Shown here piece after piece: positions 1 to 7,897 of a DNA stretch of 64,000 nt. A program made the translations under genes and the position numbers. Numbering within the stretch: the first letter of the stretch is position 1; each line of letters opens with the position of its first letter. Source of the stretch: Paracoccus sp. SMMA_5_TC (GTDB lineage Bacteria; Pseudomonadota; Alphaproteobacteria; Rhodobacterales; Rhodobacteraceae); assembly GCF_009696685.2 (NCBI RefSeq), contig NZ_CP102355.1, positions 2,219,501 through 2,283,500 on the forward strand. The letters run 5' to 3'. The notes under the pieces are model-generated. The model ran no database searches. It had not been told where the DNA came from and worked only from the letters and a program-made list of their open reading frames with translations.

Positions 1-11
1 AGGGGACGTTC

Positions 12-605
12 ATGTTTACCGGCATCATCACGGATATCGGAATTGTTTCCCAGGTCGAGATGCGCGGCGACATGCGGGCGCGCATCAGCTGCAATTATGA
101 CATGTCCGGGGTGGATCTGGGCGCGTCCATCGCCTGCGACGGGGTATGTCTCACGGTCGTGGACAAGGGCGCGGACTGGTTCGATGTCGATATTTCGGCC
201 GAAACCCTGTCCAGGACCAATATCGGCGCCAATGGCTGGGCCGGCGGCAGGCGGCTGAACCTCGAACGCGCGCTGCGCGTGGGCGACGAACTGGGGGGGC
301 ACATCGTTTCGGGCCATGTGGATGGCGTCGCCCGCATAGAGGCCATGCAGGACGAAGGCGACAGCACCCGGATGACCTTTTCGGCGCCGCCCGCGCTGGC
401 GCGGTTCATCGCCACGAAAGGTTCGGTCGCGCTGAACGGTACATCGTTGACGGTGAACGAGGTGGACGGCAACCGTTTCGGGGTCAACATCATCCCGCAC
501 ACCCAGGCAGTTACCACCTGGGGCGAGGCCAGGGTGGGCGATCTGGTCAATCTGGAAATCGACACCTTGGCGCGTTATGTGGCGCGCCTGGCCGAGACGG
601 GCTAA
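12..605 (+). CDS. ribE: riboflavin synthase alpha subunit
   Basis: Converts two 6,7-dimethyl-8-ribityllumazine molecules into riboflavin and a pyrimidine that is recycled, the last step of riboflavin synthesis in the cytoplasm. The 197-residue protein opens with the family N-terminus MFTGIITDIG and has two lumazine-binding repeats (about 1-95 and 98-190); the second carries GHIVSGHVDG near its start. A strong aggggac ribosome site at positions 1-7 supports the ATG at 12. It is first in a rib run ending with nusB. The symbol ribC is also used for this gene in some species. Confidence 0.95.
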   Translation: MFTGIITDIGIVSQVEMRGDMRARISCNYDMSGVDLGASIACDGVCLTVVDKGADWFDVDISAETLSRTNIGANGWAGGRRLNLERALRVGDELGGHIVSGHVDGVARIEAMQDEGDSTRMTFSAPPALARFIATKGSVALNGTSLTVNEVDGNRFGVNIIPHTQAVTTWGEARVGDLVNLEIDTLARYVARLAETG

Positions 606-686
606 GGACACGTCCGGGCGGATGGAAGCAATCGGGCGGCATGGCGGGTTGCGCCGCTCGCCACAGGATCACTGCAGGAGATGCAC

Positions 687-1805
687 ATGCATTACGACAA
701 GCCCGGACCCGTTGAGCGCGACTGGTCGCAAGCCATCTCTCCGATCGAAGACATCATCAACGAGGCCCGGAACGGTCGCATGTTCATCCTGGTCGATCAC
801 GAGGATCGCGAGAACGAAGGCGATCTGGTGATACCGGCCCAGATGGCCACGCCCGAGGCGATCAACTTCATGGCCACGCATGGGCGCGGGCTGATCTGCC
901 TGTCGCTGCCCGGTTCGCGGATCGATGCGCTTGGCCTGCCCCTGATGAGCCCGAAGAACTCCAGCCGGCATGAAACCGCGTTCACCATGTCGATCGAGGC
1001 GCGTGAAGGGGTCACGACGGGCATTTCGGCCCATGATCGCGCGCGCACCGTTGCGGTCGCCATCGATCCGACCAAGGGCGCGGCCGATATCGCGACACCG
1101 GGCCATGTGTTTCCGCTGCGCGCGCGCGAAGGGGGCGTGCTGGTGCGCGCCGGACATACGGAAGCGGCCGTCGACATCGCCCGGCTGGCCGGGCTCAACC
1201 CGTCGGGCGTGATCTGCGAGATCATGAACGAGGACGGGACCATGGCGCGCCTGCCCGATCTGGTCAGCTTTGCGCAGAAACATGGGCTCAAGATCGGCAC
1301 CATCAGCGATCTGATCGCCTATCGCCGCCGTCACGACAACCTTATTGCCGAACGCGGACAGCGCGCGGTCAAGTCGATCCATGGCGGCGACTGGATGATG
1401 CGCATCTTTGCCGATGAAACGACGGGGGCCGAACATATTGTCTTGACCAAGGGGGATCTGACGGCGCCGGGGCCGGTGACGGTGCGGATGCATGTGCTGG
1501 ATCCGTTGCATGATGTCCTGGGCATCGGTCGCGCAGAGGCCGGCACATTGGGTGCGGCGATGAACATCATCGCGCAGGAAGGGCGCGGGGTCGTCGTCCT
1601 GTTCCGCGACCTCGAGCCGCGACTGCCGCGTCAGGACGAGGTGTCGTCGCATGTTTTGCGGCAATATGGACTGGGTGCACAGATCTTGTCGGCGCTGGGA
1701 CTTTCCGAATTGATCCTGCTGACCAATTCCGCACCTGTAAGGGTCGTCGGACTTGACGCCTACGGTCTTTCGATCCATTCCACCCGCTCGATTCCCAAGG
1801 AATAA
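687..1805 (+). CDS. ribB: 3,4-dihydroxy-2-butanone-4-phosphate synthase fused to a degenerate GTP cyclohydrolase II-like domain
   Basis: The N-terminal domain (about 1-205) makes the four-carbon precursor of lumazine from ribulose 5-phosphate; it carries DHEDRENEGDL and HGRGLIC. The C-terminal domain (about 210-372) has the RibA fold but lacks the three zinc cysteines. Where active RibA has HSECLTGDALFSLRCDCG, this protein reads HVLDPLHDVLGIGRAEAG, so GTP cyclohydrolase activity is unlikely. This RibB-RibX arrangement is known in proteobacteria and implies a separate ribA elsewhere. An ATG at 681 is in frame, but caggag at 675-680 is better spaced for the ATG at 687. ribH starts 4 bases after the stop. 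Confidence 0.9.
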   Translation: MHYDKPGPVERDWSQAISPIEDIINEARNGRMFILVDHEDRENEGDLVIPAQMATPEAINFMATHGRGLICLSLPGSRIDALGLPLMSPKNSSRHETAFTMSIEAREGVTTGISAHDRARTVAVAIDPTKGAADIATPGHVFPLRAREGGVLVRAGHTEAAVDIARLAGLNPSGVICEIMNEDGTMARLPDLVSFAQKHGLKIGTISDLIAYRRRHDNLIAERGQRAVKSIHGGDWMMRIFADETTGAEHIVLTKGDLTAPGPVTVRMHVLDPLHDVLGIGRAEAGTLGAAMNIIAQEGRGVVVLFRDLEPRLPRQDEVSSHVLRQYGLGAQILSALGLSELILLTNSAPVRVVGLDAYGLSIHSTRSIPKE

Positions 1806-1809
1806 GCTC

Positions 1810-2352
1810 GTGGCCGCCAGCATAGAACATTATCAGCTTCCCCTGCCGCAGATCGAGGGCGCGCGCCTGTTGATCGTGGTCGCACCTTATTATCGCCAGA
1901 TCGCCGACGGGCTGATCGCGGGTGCGCGCGATGTCGCCGCCCGCGCCGGGGCCAGCGTCGATCTGGTCGAGGTGCCGGGGGCGCTGGAAGTTCCCACGGC
2001 CATTGCCATGGCGGCAAGCCGTGGGCTTTATGACGGCTATGTCGCGCTGGGTTGCGTCATCCGCGGCGAAACCACGCATTACGACACGGTCTGCAATGAC
2101 AGTTCGCGTGGCATCACCCTGCTTGGCTTGCAGGGGCACTGCATCGGCAACGGTATCCTGACGGTCGAGAACGTCGCCCAGGCCGAGGTGCGCGCCGATC
2201 CCCAAGGGCAGAACAAGGGGGGCGGCGCCGCGGCAGCAGCCTTGCATCTGATCGCGCTGAAGCGGCGCTGGGACATGCAGTCGCCCCGTGCCGACCGCCC
2301 GCGGGACCCGATCCGCCTGGCCGGCGATCTGGAAGGGACGCGCCCGGCATGA
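1810..2352 (+). CDS. ribH: 6,7-dimethyl-8-ribityllumazine synthase
   Basis: Condenses the RibB product with the RibA/RibD-derived pyrimidine to form lumazine, the substrate of RibE. The family signatures are visible: VEVPGALEVP, GYVALGCVIRGETTHYD and the C-terminal GQNKGGGAAAAALHLI with its phosphate and oligomer contacts. I chose the GTG at 1810 (180 residues): an aaggaa ribosome site lies at 1798-1803 and the gene then follows ribB by 4 bases. A longer in-frame ATG at 1753 would overlap ribB by 53 bases and adds an unlike N-terminus. The stop overlaps the nusB start (ATGA), so translation is probably coupled. Confidence 0.93.
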   Translation: MAASIEHYQLPLPQIEGARLLIVVAPYYRQIADGLIAGARDVAARAGASVDLVEVPGALEVPTAIAMAASRGLYDGYVALGCVIRGETTHYDTVCNDSSRGITLLGLQGHCIGNGILTVENVAQAEVRADPQGQNKGGGAAAAALHLIALKRRWDMQSPRADRPRDPIRLAGDLEGTRPA

Positions 2353-2852
2353 GCGACACCCCCACATCCCGTCCGCGACATCCCGCCGATCGCGCCCAGC
2401 GTCAGGCGCGCAGCGCCGCCGCCCGCCTTTATGCCGTGCAGGCTCTTTTCCAGATGGAGGCCGCAGGACAATCCGCCGATCGCGTCCAGCGCGAGTTCCT
2501 GAACTGGCGAATCGGGCGTGAGGGCGAGGATGACGATATCGTTTCGGCCGAGGCCGACGATGCCCTGTTTGCGCGTATCGTCGACGATGCCGTTACCTGG
2601 CAGGCACGGATCGATCAGATGACGGATCGGGCCCTGGTCGCCAAATGGCCGATCGACCGCATCGATCCTGTGCTGCGTTCGGTGTTCCGCGCAGCCGGGG
2701 CGGAGCTTGTGGCCGGGAAGGCGCCGCCGCGTGTCGTGATCAGCGAATATATCCGCATCGCCGAAGCATTCTTCGCCGAAGGTCGCGAAGCAAAATTCGT
2801 CAATGCCGTCCTGGATCACATGGCACGCGAGGCCCGGCCCGAGGCATTCTGA
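2349..2852 (+). CDS. nusB: transcription antitermination factor NusB
   Basis: NusB binds boxA RNA with NusE/S10 and supports antitermination of rRNA operons. The 167-residue protein shows the all-helical NusB pattern, with an early SAARLYAVQALFQME segment, a middle IDQMTDRAL and a C-terminal FVNAVLDHMARE helix. It is about 20 residues longer than the E. coli protein, the excess being a polar N-terminus (first 20 residues). It overlaps ribH by 4 bases; ribH-nusB linkage is widespread in proteobacteria, which strengthens the call. Confidence 0.93.
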   Translation: MSDTPTSRPRHPADRAQRQARSAAARLYAVQALFQMEAAGQSADRVQREFLNWRIGREGEDDDIVSAEADDALFARIVDDAVTWQARIDQMTDRALVAKWPIDRIDPVLRSVFRAAGAELVAGKAPPRVVISEYIRIAEAFFAEGREAKFVNAVLDHMAREARPEAF

Positions 2853-2932
2853 CACAGGGGCGGATATTTGCTTGGGCAAATGTCCGCGTCACGCTATACT
2901 GCGGGTCAGGTTTTCTGCACCATCGGCCTTCA

Positions 2933-3229
2933 ATGCCACAGCTTGTGCGCCTTTACGCAGTCAGCATCGTCATCGGAACGGCTCTGGCCGCTGTATTCGC
3001 GGTATTGATCGTTTCGTGCGACATCGCGGGATTGCGTCACCTGATCCTTGCGTCGCCCCAGGGCTGGATTGCCGGCCTGATGCTTTGGCTGTTTCCTGCA
3101 CTGCTGTTTTCAGGCGTTCAGTTCGGCATACGCGTGATGCTGATGGCCGAGGATGAGGATACCGGCGGGGGTCAGCCGCGCCCGGCACAGCCTGAATCGC
3201 TGGTCATCCCGGTTCCCGTGCGGCGCTGA
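2933..3229 (+). CDS. small two-helix membrane protein of unknown function
   Basis: I do not recognise the family. The 98-residue product has two clear hydrophobic segments, at about residues 8-27 (VSIVIGTALAAVFAVLIVSC) and 46-64, followed by a polar acidic and proline-rich tail, so both ends probably face the same side of the inner membrane. An ATG at 2933 gives this compact protein; the longer in-frame extension upstream runs through nusB and is not credible. It lies 80 bases after nusB on the same strand and may be read through from it. No RNA or metal motif is visible. Confidence 0.6.
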   Translation: MPQLVRLYAVSIVIGTALAAVFAVLIVSCDIAGLRHLILASPQGWIAGLMLWLFPALLFSGVQFGIRVMLMAEDEDTGGGQPRPAQPESLVIPVPVRR

Positions 3230-3654
3230 GCTGCACTTTAAGGTTCGGTTCGTGAATTATTTGCCACGCCACTGTGGACGCTGTGCAACAGATGATGCGG
3301 TTGCGGCTTCGCCCGGTTCTGCCTGAATTTTAAGCAGTGCGCACACGTCAGCAGAATTGTTTCGGCCCGTTAACAGTGTGTGAGCGCGAACACCGCAAAT
3401 TAACTGTTGAAAAACTTTTGTTTTGTCGATGTTGTTCACGCCCCCTTGAGGTTCCATCACGAATCATACCGAACGGTTTTCTGCCGATGGGCTCGGATGT
3501 TGCCGATTTCACGTTTTTGCGACTTCTGGTGATCGTTCGCGAGCCTCTTTAAGCGCGAATGGGTCGGCTCTACCTCTGTGCCAGCAGAGATGCTCGTGAT
3601 CCCGGAGGGCCGGGGTTGCGGACAACTAACGGTTCGAGAAAAGGACTGATTGAG
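3230..3654. other. 425-bp gene-free leader before the DUF481 gene
   Basis: No coding ORF with plausible composition is visible here. The stretch is more AT-rich than its surroundings between about 3330 and 3480 and contains an imperfect inverted pair, ttaacag near 3370 and ctgttga near 3403. This could be a promoter region with a long 5' untranslated leader for the outer-membrane gene at 3655. A ribosome site aaagga lies at 3640-3645. I cannot define the -35 and -10 boxes with confidence and see no RNA-gene structure. Confidence 0.4.
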
Positions 3655-4575
3655 ATGAAAACCATCGCTTATCTTGCAGGCGCTACCGCCCTGGCCGCGG
3701 CCTTTGCCGCCCCTGCCTTTGCGCAGTCGGAAACCGCGACCGGTGCCAACGCCACCGGCATTTCCGCCGTGAACGAACAGATCAAGGATGTCGAGGAAGC
3801 CGTCCGCGACGATTTCGACCGTTCGGCCGATGCCTACCGTTTCGGCAACCCAGAGCGTCGTGAAGGCCTCTATGGTTCGGTCGCGATGACCTATGCCGGC
3901 CGCACCGGCAACAGCGAAAACCAGGACTTCAGCCTGGCTGGTCGTCTGTCGCACAACCAGGGCCCGTTCTCGCAGTCGGTCGGTATCCTGCTTGAGTATG
4001 GCGAGAACAACGCCGGCGACAAGGACACCGAAAAGACCTACGTGATCTACGAAGGCATGTATAACTTCAACGATCGTTTCTATGGTTTCGCGCTGGGTCG
4101 TCTGACCACCGACGCGCTGGCCAATGATCCGATCAGCCTGGCTTCGGATCAGACATTTGCCGATCTGAACGGCCGGCTGAAGCGTGATGCCTATTTCGGC
4201 GTTGGTCCGGGCTATCGTGTGATCAACAACGAAACCACCGCCTGGCGCGTGCAGGCTGCCGTTGGCGTGCGTTACACCAAGGCCGTGAACGTGATCGACC
4301 CGGTCGCCGAGACCTATGACTACAACTCGAACACCGAAGCCGGCTACCTGCTGTCGTCGCGCTTCTACCACAAGTTCAACGACCAGTTCTTCCTGACCAA
4401 CGACACCGACTACCTGACGTCGGACACCAACGATACGGCCACGAACGAACTGGGCCTGAACTTCAAGATGTCGGATGCCTTTGCAACCCGTGTGTCCTAC
4501 AAGACGGAATACGTCTCGGACCGCGCGATCCGCACCGACAACACGCTGGGCGTGTCGCTGGTCTACGGCTTCTGA
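3655..4575 (+). CDS. DUF481 (YdiY-like) outer-membrane beta-barrel protein
   Basis: A 306-residue secreted protein, probably a small outer-membrane barrel. Residues 1-22 form a textbook signal peptide ending APAFAQ. A short helical, acidic stretch follows, and from about residue 70 alternating polar and aromatic strands (GLYGSVAMTYAGRTGN, FYGFALGRLTTD, AYFGVGPGYRVINN) run to a terminal LVYGF, the C-terminal aromatic recognised by the BAM machinery. The pattern fits DUF481, whose members include the salt-induced YdiY; the true function is unknown. Codon use is strongly biased, which suggests high expression. The ATG at 3655 follows aaagga. A terminator lies just downstream. Confidence 0.85.
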   Translation: MKTIAYLAGATALAAAFAAPAFAQSETATGANATGISAVNEQIKDVEEAVRDDFDRSADAYRFGNPERREGLYGSVAMTYAGRTGNSENQDFSLAGRLSHNQGPFSQSVGILLEYGENNAGDKDTEKTYVIYEGMYNFNDRFYGFALGRLTTDALANDPISLASDQTFADLNGRLKRDAYFGVGPGYRVINNETTAWRVQAAVGVRYTKAVNVIDPVAETYDYNSNTEAGYLLSSRFYHKFNDQFFLTNDTDYLTSDTNDTATNELGLNFKMSDAFATRVSYKTEYVSDRAIRTDNTLGVSLVYGF

Positions 4576-4602
4576 TCGGGTAACTTCCCTTCTCTCTCGT
4601 GC

Positions 4603-4627
4603 GGGGCGGCCTTCGGGTCGCCCCTTT
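4603..4627 (+). terminator. rho-independent terminator of the DUF481 gene
   Basis: ggggcggcc, a ttcg tetraloop, ggtcgcccc and then ttt form a strong GC hairpin 27 bases after the stop codon. The UUCG loop and the position fit an intrinsic terminator; the T-tract is short. Confidence 0.7.
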
Positions 4628-4865
4628 CGATTGCGGGGAAGGGTGGCGGGAACCGCAGCGACCGTGACGGCACAGGTTTCCCCGAAAGCCTGGATGTCCA
4701 GGTGGGTGCCGGATAACGGGACCAGGGCCCCGACAGAGCCAGCCCCCTCGGTGAAGTTATAGGCCAGTGAGAAAAATGGCCGCACACGCGAAGAGCAGAA
4801 ACCCGCCAATGCGCAAGATAGGGCAGGGTGGCAGGCGTCGCAAGAGAGGCGCGGGCTTGCAGAAT

Positions 4866-4880
4866 GTTTTTGTTTCGTTC
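4866..4880 (+). promoter_or_regulatory. possible alphaproteobacterial LexA (SOS) box upstream of mmcB
   Basis: The bases read gttt, seven bases, gttc. The alphaproteobacterial LexA site is GTTC-N7-GTTC, so there is one mismatch. It sits 11 bases before the mmcB ATG, where a bound repressor would block transcription. One mismatch in a short motif could be chance. Confidence 0.35.
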
Positions 4881-4891
4881 ATGTTTCAGGC

Positions 4892-5365
4892 ATGACGCAT
4901 CCCGATGCCGCCTCGACAAGCCTGCCACTGCGTCCGGGTCAGCGACTGGCACGGGGGGTATCGCGCTATCTGATCGACGCGGGCCATGCGCCGCTGGTCG
5001 AATTTGTGCCCGACGCAGGTCTCAGGGTGGATGTCGTGTCGATTTCACCAAAAGGGGAAATCTGGATCGTCGAATGCAAGAGCAGTCGCGCCGATTTCCT
5101 GTCCGACCGCAAATGGCAGGGTTACCTGGATTTCTGCGACCGCTTCTTCTGGGCGGTGGACGAGACATTTCCCGACGAGCTGCTGCCCCTGGGGGCCGGC
5201 CTGATCCGCGCTGACAACTGGGCGGCGGAAATGGTGCGCATGGCGCCCGAAACCCGCCTGCCAGCAGCCCGACGCGCGCGATTGCTGCGCGATATTGCCC
5301 GCGTGTCTTCCCGGCGGCTGATGGCTCTGACCGATCCGATAGGGGTCAGCGGCGCGGCTTTCTAG
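4892..5365 (+). CDS. mmcB: MmcB-family DNA repair protein
   Basis: A 157-residue protein of the family linked to mitomycin C resistance in Caulobacter. It has a PD-(D/E)XK-like core: VDVVSISPKGEIWIVECKSS (about residues 50-69) supplies the Asp and the E-x-K pair, followed by FLSDRKWQGYLDFCDRFFWAV. That fold suggests a nuclease-type DNA repair role, but biochemical activity is not shown by sequence alone. A possible SOS box sits just upstream. The 3' end overlaps the convergent DUF6324 gene by 20 bases. Confidence 0.82.
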   Translation: MTHPDAASTSLPLRPGQRLARGVSRYLIDAGHAPLVEFVPDAGLRVDVVSISPKGEIWIVECKSSRADFLSDRKWQGYLDFCDRFFWAVDETFPDELLPLGAGLIRADNWAAEMVRMAPETRLPAARRARLLRDIARVSSRRLMALTDPIGVSGAAF

Positions 5366-5570
5366 GCCCCTTTGCCGGGCCGGGCTTGCCCATGCTGCGC
5401 GCAGCCTCTGCGGCGGCCATAAGTTCTTCGGCGATTTCCTCGGCTTCGTCCGGGTCGAAATCCAGCGGCAGATCGATGTTTTCGGCCTCGACATAGATGC
5501 GCACCATCCCCTGATCGGTGGGACCGATCTGCAGATTCGCCGCAATATCGCTTTCGCTGTTGATGCCCAT
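5346..5570 (-). CDS. DUF6324-type small acidic protein
   Basis: A 74-residue soluble protein beginning MGINSESDIAANLQIGP, with an acidic middle (DFDPDEAEEIAEEL) and a basic, proline- and glycine-rich tail. I recall close relatives across Rhodobacterales annotated only as a DUF; no function is known. The ATG at 5570 has an agga ribosome site 8 bases upstream; an alternative TTG two codons earlier is less likely. Convergent with mmcB, sharing 20 bases. Confidence 0.7.
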   Translation of the reverse strand: MGINSESDIAANLQIGPTDQGMVRIYVEAENIDLPLDFDPDEAEEIAEELMAAAEAARSMGKPGPAKGPRKPRR

Positions 5571-5684
5571 TTGCAATTTCCTGACACTGGCTCGAAGAGG
5601 TGGAAATTTTCCTTAGCGCCGATGCGAAAAAGCGGCAAGACGGGCTTGCGCACGCAGTTTGCTGGCGCTAGATACCACGCCTGT

Positions 5685-5761
5685 GCCGCCTTAGCTCAGT
5701 TGGTTAGAGCGCTAGATTGTGGATCTAGAGGTCCCCCGTTCGAGCCGGGGAGGCGGTACCA
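5685..5761 (+). tRNA. tRNA-His (anticodon GTG)
   Basis: A full cloverleaf of 77 bases with an encoded CCA. The anticodon stem ctaga/tctag closes the loop ttgtgga, giving GTG. The acceptor stem is gccgcct/aggcggt, so base 1 is G paired with U72, the discriminator is A73, and the base before position 1 is t. There is therefore no encoded G-1, and A73 could not pair with one. This matches the unusual tRNA-His of alphaproteobacteria, whose histidyl-tRNA synthetase does not need G-1. Confidence 0.96.
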
Positions 5762-5832
5762 CCAGATCAGGCGCTGATATTGGCAGGGGCGGCGATTGCG
5801 GCCCCCATACGCCATTCCAGACAGGGCAGAGG

Positions 5833-6858
5833 ATGTCGCCGATGCAATCGCAGACACCTGCCAGGGTGCAGGATATCAAAGACGCCAGCCGGTTGTCCGT
5901 CGCCCCGATGATGGATTGGACTGACAGCTTGTGCCGGCGTTTCCATCGGCTGCTATCGCGGCGCGCGCTGCTTTATACCGAAATGGTGACGGCGCAGGCG
6001 CTGGTCTTTGGCGATCGCGCGCGGCTTCTGCACCATGACGCAGCGGAACACCCCTTGGCGCTGCAACTGGGCGGGTCCGATCCCGACCAGCTGGCGCAGG
6101 CCGCACGCATCGGCGCGGATTGGGGATATGACGAGATCAACCTGAACGTCGGCTGCCCCAGTGACCGGGTGCAATCGGGCTGTTTCGGGGCGGTGCTGAT
6201 GACGCGGCCTGAACTGGTGGCCGATTGCGTGGCGGCGATGATCGCGGCCAGCGCCGTCGAAGTTACCGTCAAGTGCCGCATCGGGGTCGATGATCAGAAC
6301 CCCGAAGAAGTGCTGCCCGATTTTCTTGCACGTATGCGCGCGGCGGGGGTCAGGCGCGTCATCATCCATGCCCGCAAGGCATGGCTGCAAGGGCTGTCGC
6401 CGCGCGAAAACCGCGAGATTCCGCCGCTGGACTATCCGCTGGTGCATCGGATGCGGCAGGAATTTCCCGATCTGCACCTGTCGATCAACGGCGGCATCAC
6501 CTCGCTGGATCAGGTGCGCCAACACCTGCAACACATGGATGGGGTGATGGTGGGGCGTGCGGCATATCATCAGCCCTGGGATATTCTGGGTGACGCCGAT
6601 CTGCTATGGGGCGACACGCCGCCCTTCGATGACCCGCTGGAGGTGGCACGGGCGATGCGTCCGCAGATCGAGGCGCATCTGGCGCAGGGCGGCAGGCTGC
6701 ACCAGATCAGCCGCCACATGCTGGGCCTGTTTCACGGTCGCGCCGGCGCCCGCGGCTGGCGGCGTCAATTGTCCGAGGGAGCCAGCCGTGCGCGCGATGC
6801 GGCTGCGGCGTTGGCGGTCTATGACGCGGCCCTGGCCGAGGTCATGGCCCCGGCCTGA
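5833..6858 (+). CDS. dusA: tRNA-dihydrouridine(20/20a) synthase DusA
   Basis: An FMN enzyme that reduces uridine to dihydrouridine at D-loop position 20 of tRNA. The TIM-barrel protein has the Dus signatures SVAPMMDWTDSLCRRFHRL near the start, the active-site segment INLNVGCPSDRVQSG with its catalytic cysteine, VKCRIGVDD, and the FMN phosphate-binding stretch SINGGI...VMVGRAAYHQPW. ATG codons at 5833 and 5842 are both possible; agagg at 5828-5832 is better spaced for 5842. It lies 71 bases downstream of tRNA-His, so the tRNA promoter may read into it. It overlaps the convergent phosphotransferase gene by 17 bases. Confidence 0.93.
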   Translation: MSPMQSQTPARVQDIKDASRLSVAPMMDWTDSLCRRFHRLLSRRALLYTEMVTAQALVFGDRARLLHHDAAEHPLALQLGGSDPDQLAQAARIGADWGYDEINLNVGCPSDRVQSGCFGAVLMTRPELVADCVAAMIAASAVEVTVKCRIGVDDQNPEEVLPDFLARMRAAGVRRVIIHARKAWLQGLSPRENREIPPLDYPLVHRMRQEFPDLHLSINGGITSLDQVRQHLQHMDGVMVGRAAYHQPWDILGDADLLWGDTPPFDDPLEVARAMRPQIEAHLAQGGRLHQISRHMLGLFHGRAGARGWRRQLSEGASRARDAAAALAVYDAALAEVMAPA

Positions 6859-7897
6859 TCGCCCAGTCGCGCATCGCCCGCGCCAGCGCCTGGCGGCGAT
6901 CGGGCTTGCTGGCGCTGGCCAGATAATAATCCAGCAGCAATTCCCCGATCATGAAGCGCAGGATCGGCGCCTGATCGGCGGGCAGCAGACCGGACAGCGC
7001 GGAAAGCGCCGTGTGATCGGCGAGGGCGATCCCGTCGCGCTGCGCCGGCGCCGGGCAGTCGCGTCGGCTTTCCAGCCAGACCAGCAGCCGCGCCACATCG
7101 CGAACGACCGGTAACGGCGACGAGGGGCGCGGATCGATCGCGGTCAGCCGCGCGCCATGCAAAAACAGGTTGTCGGGCGTAAGATCGCCGTGGATGGTGG
7201 CCCGCAAGACCTTAGCGCCTTGCAATTTCATGGCCGCCTCTCGAAGCACGCCCATATGCGCGGCCACCAGAATCCTGTCGATTGGTGCGCGCACTTGCGC
7301 AATCCTGCCGTCCAGCCGGTGCAACCAGAAACCGGGTGCGAAAGGTGCCCGGTGACGATCCTGTCCGATCAGGCGGCGCAACCAGGCCGCGATTCTCGCC
7401 AGCAGTGCGGCACGGCGCTGCGGCGGGGCCGCGGCGAGCAGGCGCGACATCTGCTGACCGGGTGCTGCGGCGGTGATCAGAACCCCGTGGGCGGGCAGGG
7501 TCAGCAGGAGCTGGCACAGCGCATCCGGCCCCTCATCCAGCAAAGCGGCCATGCGCGCGATCTGATCGAGGGTGGCGTCCAGCCGATCCTGGGCGTCGGG
7601 GCCCAGGAACTGCTTCAGAAAGGCGGGCCGACCATGCAGGCGGATTTCCAGCACCAACCTGTCCGGCCGGTCGCGGCACAGTCGCAGGGGCTGGACCCCC
7701 GCCAGTTCGGGCAGCGCCAGCAGCGCCGCCAGCGGATCAGGCGCGCTCGGCAGCCTTTGCCTCGTTCCACAGACGATCCATTTCGGCCAGGTCGCTGTCC
7801 TCGGGGCGGCGGCCCTGCAACGCCAGTGCGCTTTCGATTGCGCGGAATCGGCGGGTGAACTTGGCATTCGCCAGACGCAACGCCTCTTCGGGATCAA
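6842..7897 (-). CDS. aminoglycoside phosphotransferase-like kinase (start uncertain)
   Basis: An APH/choline-kinase-fold protein. The catalytic loop reads IHGDLTPDNLF and the metal-binding Asp follows in LTAIDPRPSS, both in the C-terminal half; the N-lobe is poorly conserved. The substrate is unknown and resistance should not be assumed. The coordinates give the longest frame, from a TTG. The first 50 or so codons overlap mazG in another frame and are probably not translated, so the real start is near 7730-7755 but lacks an obvious ATG or GTG. It follows mazG on the same strand. Confidence 0.65.
   Translation of the reverse strand: MIPKRRCVWRMPSSPADSAQSKAHWRCRAAAPRTATWPKWIVCGTRQRLPSAPDPLAALLALPELAGVQPLRLCRDRPDRLVLEIRLHGRPAFLKQFLGPDAQDRLDATLDQIARMAALLDEGPDALCQLLLTLPAHGVLITAAAPGQQMSRLLAAAPPQRRAALLARIAAWLRRLIGQDRHRAPFAPGFWLHRLDGRIAQVRAPIDRILVAAHMGVLREAAMKLQGAKVLRATIHGDLTPDNLFLHGARLTAIDPRPSSPLPVVRDVARLLVWLESRRDCPAPAQRDGIALADHTALSALSGLLPADQAPILRFMIGELLLDYYLASASKPDRRQALARAMRDWAIRPGP

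Larger units (their letters stand above)
4576..4891. other. 316-bp intergenic region between the DUF481 gene and mmcB
   Basis: It holds the terminator at 4603-4627 and, just before mmcB, an SOS-like motif at 4866-4880. I see no convincing gene in the middle part (4630-4860). Confidence 0.4.

Noticed and set aside
3457..4809. A 450-codon minus-strand frame opposite the DUF481 gene.
   Set aside because: The + strand has a signal peptide, barrel strands and strong codon bias; the antisense frame has none of these.
6842..7897. Antibiotic resistance by the phosphotransferase-like gene.
   Set aside because: Only the general kinase-fold motifs are seen; its core location beside mazG gives no support for a drug substrate.
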